Below are positions 61,982-64,000 of a stretch of 64,000 nucleotides of DNA, in pieces (positions within the stretch are counted from its first letter, which is position 1; each line of letters opens with the position of its first letter). Made by a program: the position numbers and the translations under genes. A model generated the notes under the pieces. That model saw nothing but the letters and a program-made list of their open reading frames with translations, was not told the DNA's origin and ran no database searches. Source of the stretch: Natrinema salifodinae. GTDB taxonomy: Archaea; Halobacteriota; Halobacteria; Halobacteriales; Natrialbaceae. The stretch lies in NCBI RefSeq assembly GCF_900110455.1, contig NZ_FOIS01000002.1:744001-808000 (forward strand), read 5' to 3'.

Positions 61982-62416
61982 ATGCCGATCACCGGCGAAA
62001 TCCCGCCCATGCAGGAAAACGAGTTCTACGGACTGGTACAGGAAGCGGGCCACCTCGACACGACGGATCGCGCGCAGGCCGCGACCGAGGCCGTCCTCGC
62101 CACGCTCGGCGAGACCCTGACCGGCGGCGAGGCCGAGAACGTCGCCGCCCAGCTTCCGGACGGCCTGGCGTCGATCGTCGAGGACGCCGATCACGACGGC
62201 GCCGGCTACGACCGCGAGGACTTCGTCGAGCGCGTCGGCGAGCAGCTCCGCGGGACAGACGTCGAGCCCGACGATGCCGAACAGTTCGCCGACGCGGTCA
62301 CCGACGCGCTCGCGGTCGCGCTGACCGACGGCGAGCTTCAGGATCTGAAGTCCCAGCTCGACGACGACCTCGATCCGCTGTTCGAGGGCGTCACGATCGA
62401 TCAGGAGAACGTCTGA
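61982..62416 (+). CDS. DUF2267 domain protein
   Basis: A 144-residue protein of the DUF2267 family (function unknown): AQAATEAVLATLGETLTGGEAENVAAQLPDGL and the C-terminal LAVALTDGELQDLKSQLDDDLDPLFEG are the conserved helices, one copy in each half. Halophile members are often near stress genes. The start may be the ATG at 62009 (MQENEF) instead. A TTTTT run follows at 62508-62512. Confidence 0.88.
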   Translation: MPITGEIPPMQENEFYGLVQEAGHLDTTDRAQAATEAVLATLGETLTGGEAENVAAQLPDGLASIVEDADHDGAGYDREDFVERVGEQLRGTDVEPDDAEQFADAVTDALAVALTDGELQDLKSQLDDDLDPLFEGVTIDQENV

Positions 62417-62507
62417 CCGGCCGCGGTTCGCCCCGACGCGGCGACGGACCGCCGTGGGTCTCGAACCGGCAGCGGACGGCGACTCGAGCCGCTCGGTCAG
62501 CGGCCCG

Positions 62508-62512
62508 TTTTT
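62508..62512 (+). terminator. Possible T-tract terminator after the DUF2267 gene
   Basis: TTTTT about 90 bases past the stop codon; low-confidence positional call. Confidence 0.3.
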
Positions 62513-62608
62513 CGCCGCGTGTCGTATCGAGCCACCGAATTCGGCCGGCCGTGGCTGATACCGCCGCAATAGATTCGTTCAAGTGCGTCTCGTCCCACCT
62601 GTGGACCG

Positions 62609-62773
62609 ATGACCGATTCGACGGCCGAGGACGCACCCGAGTGTCGACAGTGTGGTAGCTCCGTAGGATCGACCGCCGACCGACGCGTCGTGCCGACGGT
62701 CGAGGACGGCGAAGCCGTCTACCGCCACTTCTGTAGCGACGACTGCCTCGAGATCTGGGAGGCGGCGAACTAG
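62609..62773 (+). CDS. Tiny zinc-finger protein (54 aa)
   Basis: A 54-residue protein found by reading the sequence between genes. It carries CRQCGSSV at residues 12-19 and FCSDDCLEIW at about 41-50, a CX2C...CX3C finger like that of the 39-residue protein at 12466. Codon use and acidity match real genes. Function unknown. Confidence 0.7.
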   Translation: MTDSTAEDAPECRQCGSSVGSTADRRVVPTVEDGEAVYRHFCSDDCLEIWEAAN

Positions 62774-62866
62774 GTCGCGACCGACGCGGCGGCTCGCGTC
62801 GGCCCGCCCGCGCTCATGCGCACAGCCACCCCAACAGTCAATCCCGTGCGCGGTGGACCGACCGAC

Positions 62867-63541
62867 ATGCCGTCCGACGGGTCACACACCGACGCTGACA
62901 CTGACACTGGCATCGGCACCGTTACCGACATCCCGGTCGACGACGTGACACTCGAGGGCGAACTCGCCGTGCCGCCGGACGCGACCGGCCTGGTCGTCTT
63001 CGCCCACGGGAGCGGGAGCAGTCGGCACAGCCCGCGAAACAACTTCGTCGCCGAGCGGCTGCGCGAGCGCGGCCTTGGCACGCTGCTGTTCGACCTGCTC
63101 ACCGAGGCCGAGGATCGGAACCGAGAGAACCGGTTCGACATCCCGCTGCTGACCGATCGCCTGGTCGCGGTCACCGAGTGGGCCCGCGAGCGACCGGCCG
63201 CGAGCGCCCGGTCCGTCGGCTACTTCGGCGCCAGCACGGGCGCCGCGGCGGCCCTCCGCGGGGCGGCCAGGCCGACGACGGAGATCGACGCGGTGGTCTC
63301 GCGCGGCGGGCGGGTCGACATGGCGGCCGAGGTTGTCGACGACGTGACCGCGCCGACGCTGCTCGTCGTCGGCGGCGAGGACGACTCGGTCCGCGAACTG
63401 AACCGCGAGGTCTACGACGCCCTGACCTGCGAGCGGGAGCTCAGGATCGTCGCGGGCGCGGGCCACCTCTTCGAGGGGCCAGGCGAACTGGAGGCAGTCG
63501 CCGACCACGCCGCGGACTGGTTCGCGACACACCTCGAGTGA
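62867..63541 (+). CDS. Dienelactone-hydrolase-type alpha/beta hydrolase
   Basis: A 224-residue hydrolase fold protein: FAHGSGSSRHSPRNNFVAERL (oxyanion region), nucleophile elbow FGASTGAAAAL (about residue 121), acid in GGEDDSV and His in GAGHLFEG. This is the COG0412/phosphoribosyltransferase-associated hydrolase group of broad ester specificity. The ATG at 62867 is used; a longer frame upstream is Asp/Thr-rich and disordered. Confidence 0.88.
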   Translation: MPSDGSHTDADTDTGIGTVTDIPVDDVTLEGELAVPPDATGLVVFAHGSGSSRHSPRNNFVAERLRERGLGTLLFDLLTEAEDRNRENRFDIPLLTDRLVAVTEWARERPAASARSVGYFGASTGAAAALRGAARPTTEIDAVVSRGGRVDMAAEVVDDVTAPTLLVVGGEDDSVRELNREVYDALTCERELRIVAGAGHLFEGPGELEAVADHAADWFATHLE

Positions 63542-63624
63542 CGTCTCTCACGGTCTCGAACGACTTACGGCCACGAAACGAGAACCGAAAACGAAAGCGG
63601 AAGAGAACGGTCCGATCGCGACGC

Positions 63625-64000
63625 CTACGAATCGTCGGCGATCGCACTGCCGATCCCGTCGACCGGCCGGTCCGGCGTGACCTCGTCGACCTTGTCGGGC
63701 AGGCCCAGCTGATACTGCGTGCCGTTCTCGCGGACCGACGTCCGGCCGCGGTGGACCGAGACGTCGCCGTTGAGGTGGAGTTTGACCGCTTCGAGCAGGG
63801 CGTCGGCCTCCAGGGGCTGGCCGCGGCGTTTCATCTCGTCCAGGTCGGCGTCGTCGGGAACGTCGAACGCGCGCTGGGTGATGATCGGCCCCTGATCCAG
63901 ATCGGTCGTAACGTAGTGGGCCGTAACGCCGGCGACGCGGACGCCTTCCTCGAGCGCCTGGCGGTAGGCCTCGGCGCCGGGGAACGCGGGCAGCAAGGAG
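63625..64000 (-). CDS. Formyltetrahydrofolate deformylase-like protein, cut by window edge
   Basis: Only the C-terminal part is inside the window; the coding frame continues past 64000. LLPAFPGAEAYRQALEEGVRVAGVTAHYVTTDLDQGPII are the typical formyl-transferase/deformylase active-site strands (TAHYVT and LDQGPI with the catalytic Asp), closest to PurU. PurN (GAR transformylase) cannot be excluded without the N-terminus. The C-terminal 50 residues are haloarchaeal extensions. Confidence 0.85.
   Translation of the reverse strand, partial: SLLPAFPGAEAYRQALEEGVRVAGVTAHYVTTDLDQGPIITQRAFDVPDDADLDEMKRRGQPLEADALLEAVKLHLNGDVSVHRGRTSVRENGTQYQLGLPDKVDEVTPDRPVDGIGSAIADDS

Noticed and set aside
1-64000. 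tRNA, rRNA, CRISPR arrays, insertion sequences, integrases
   Set aside because: Reading the intergenic stretches showed no tRNA-like T-arm or cloverleaf, no regular repeats and no transposase or integrase motifs; a tRNAscan or Rfam search would be the decisive check.

Overview
The window is a 64 kb piece of a haloarchaeal (class Halobacteria) chromosome, most likely from a Natrialbales-type genus; the order-level guess is inference. The evidence is a high G+C content, strongly acidic proteins rich in Asp and Glu, Tat signals and lipoboxes, PGF-CTERM-like surface anchors, leaderless TATA promoters about 25-30 bases before start codons, and archaeal markers such as CetZ tubulin and the coenzyme F420 genes cofC, cofG and cofH. 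I saw no rRNA, tRNA, CRISPR array or insertion sequence. Most of the region reads as ordinary core chromosome with a few accessory patches.

Layout. 1-16 kb: thiC, a lipoprotein-like hydrolase that lacks its nucleophile, a PhzF protein, ppsA, small membrane proteins, an ArsR-type regulator below a secreted coiled-coil protein, a Vms1/VLRF1-type peptidyl-tRNA hydrolase, small zinc-finger proteins, a DgcN-DgcA-like pair (DUF1611 plus enolase-superfamily epimerase) and a Cys/His-rich Tat substrate. 16-21 kb: four paralogous four-helix membrane proteins of unknown function side by side. 21-27 kb: a lipoprotein, a winged-helix protein, PspA, two alpha/beta hydrolases, an SDR and an FRG-domain protein. 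27-33 kb: a HerA-like ATPase and a NurA-domain protein on the same strand, separated by a cohesin-domain surface protein, a duplicated winged-helix regulator and a small conserved protein.

33-45 kb: an HTTM membrane protein, gpmI (with an unusual hairpin-rich insertion), and then the most striking locus: two tandem Tat-exported PhoX-type phosphatases, each with a cohesin-like domain and a C-terminal dockerin-like calcium-binding pair, followed four bases later by a cohesin-like, PGF-CTERM-anchored protein whose reading frame is broken by one missing base. Together they look like a cohesin/dockerin-type surface-tethering system for phosphatases. A Ca/Na exchanger gene follows.

45-64 kb: a TrkA-type potassium-channel regulator in an operon with a stand-alone RAM/AsnC ligand domain (a second one nearby), tmk, an NAD-binding epimerase-like protein, cetZ followed by cofC and cofG, a sodium/solute symporter with a small partner, a cyclase-family hydrolase, cofH, purC, a frameshifted MoaD/SAMP-type gene, a formamidase with a zinc-ribbon insertion, a DUF2267 protein, another small zinc finger, a hydrolase, and the 3' end of a purU-like gene cut by the window edge.

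Two single-base frameshifts in otherwise well-conserved genes (near 43,661 and 60,165) may be real mutations or assembly errors.
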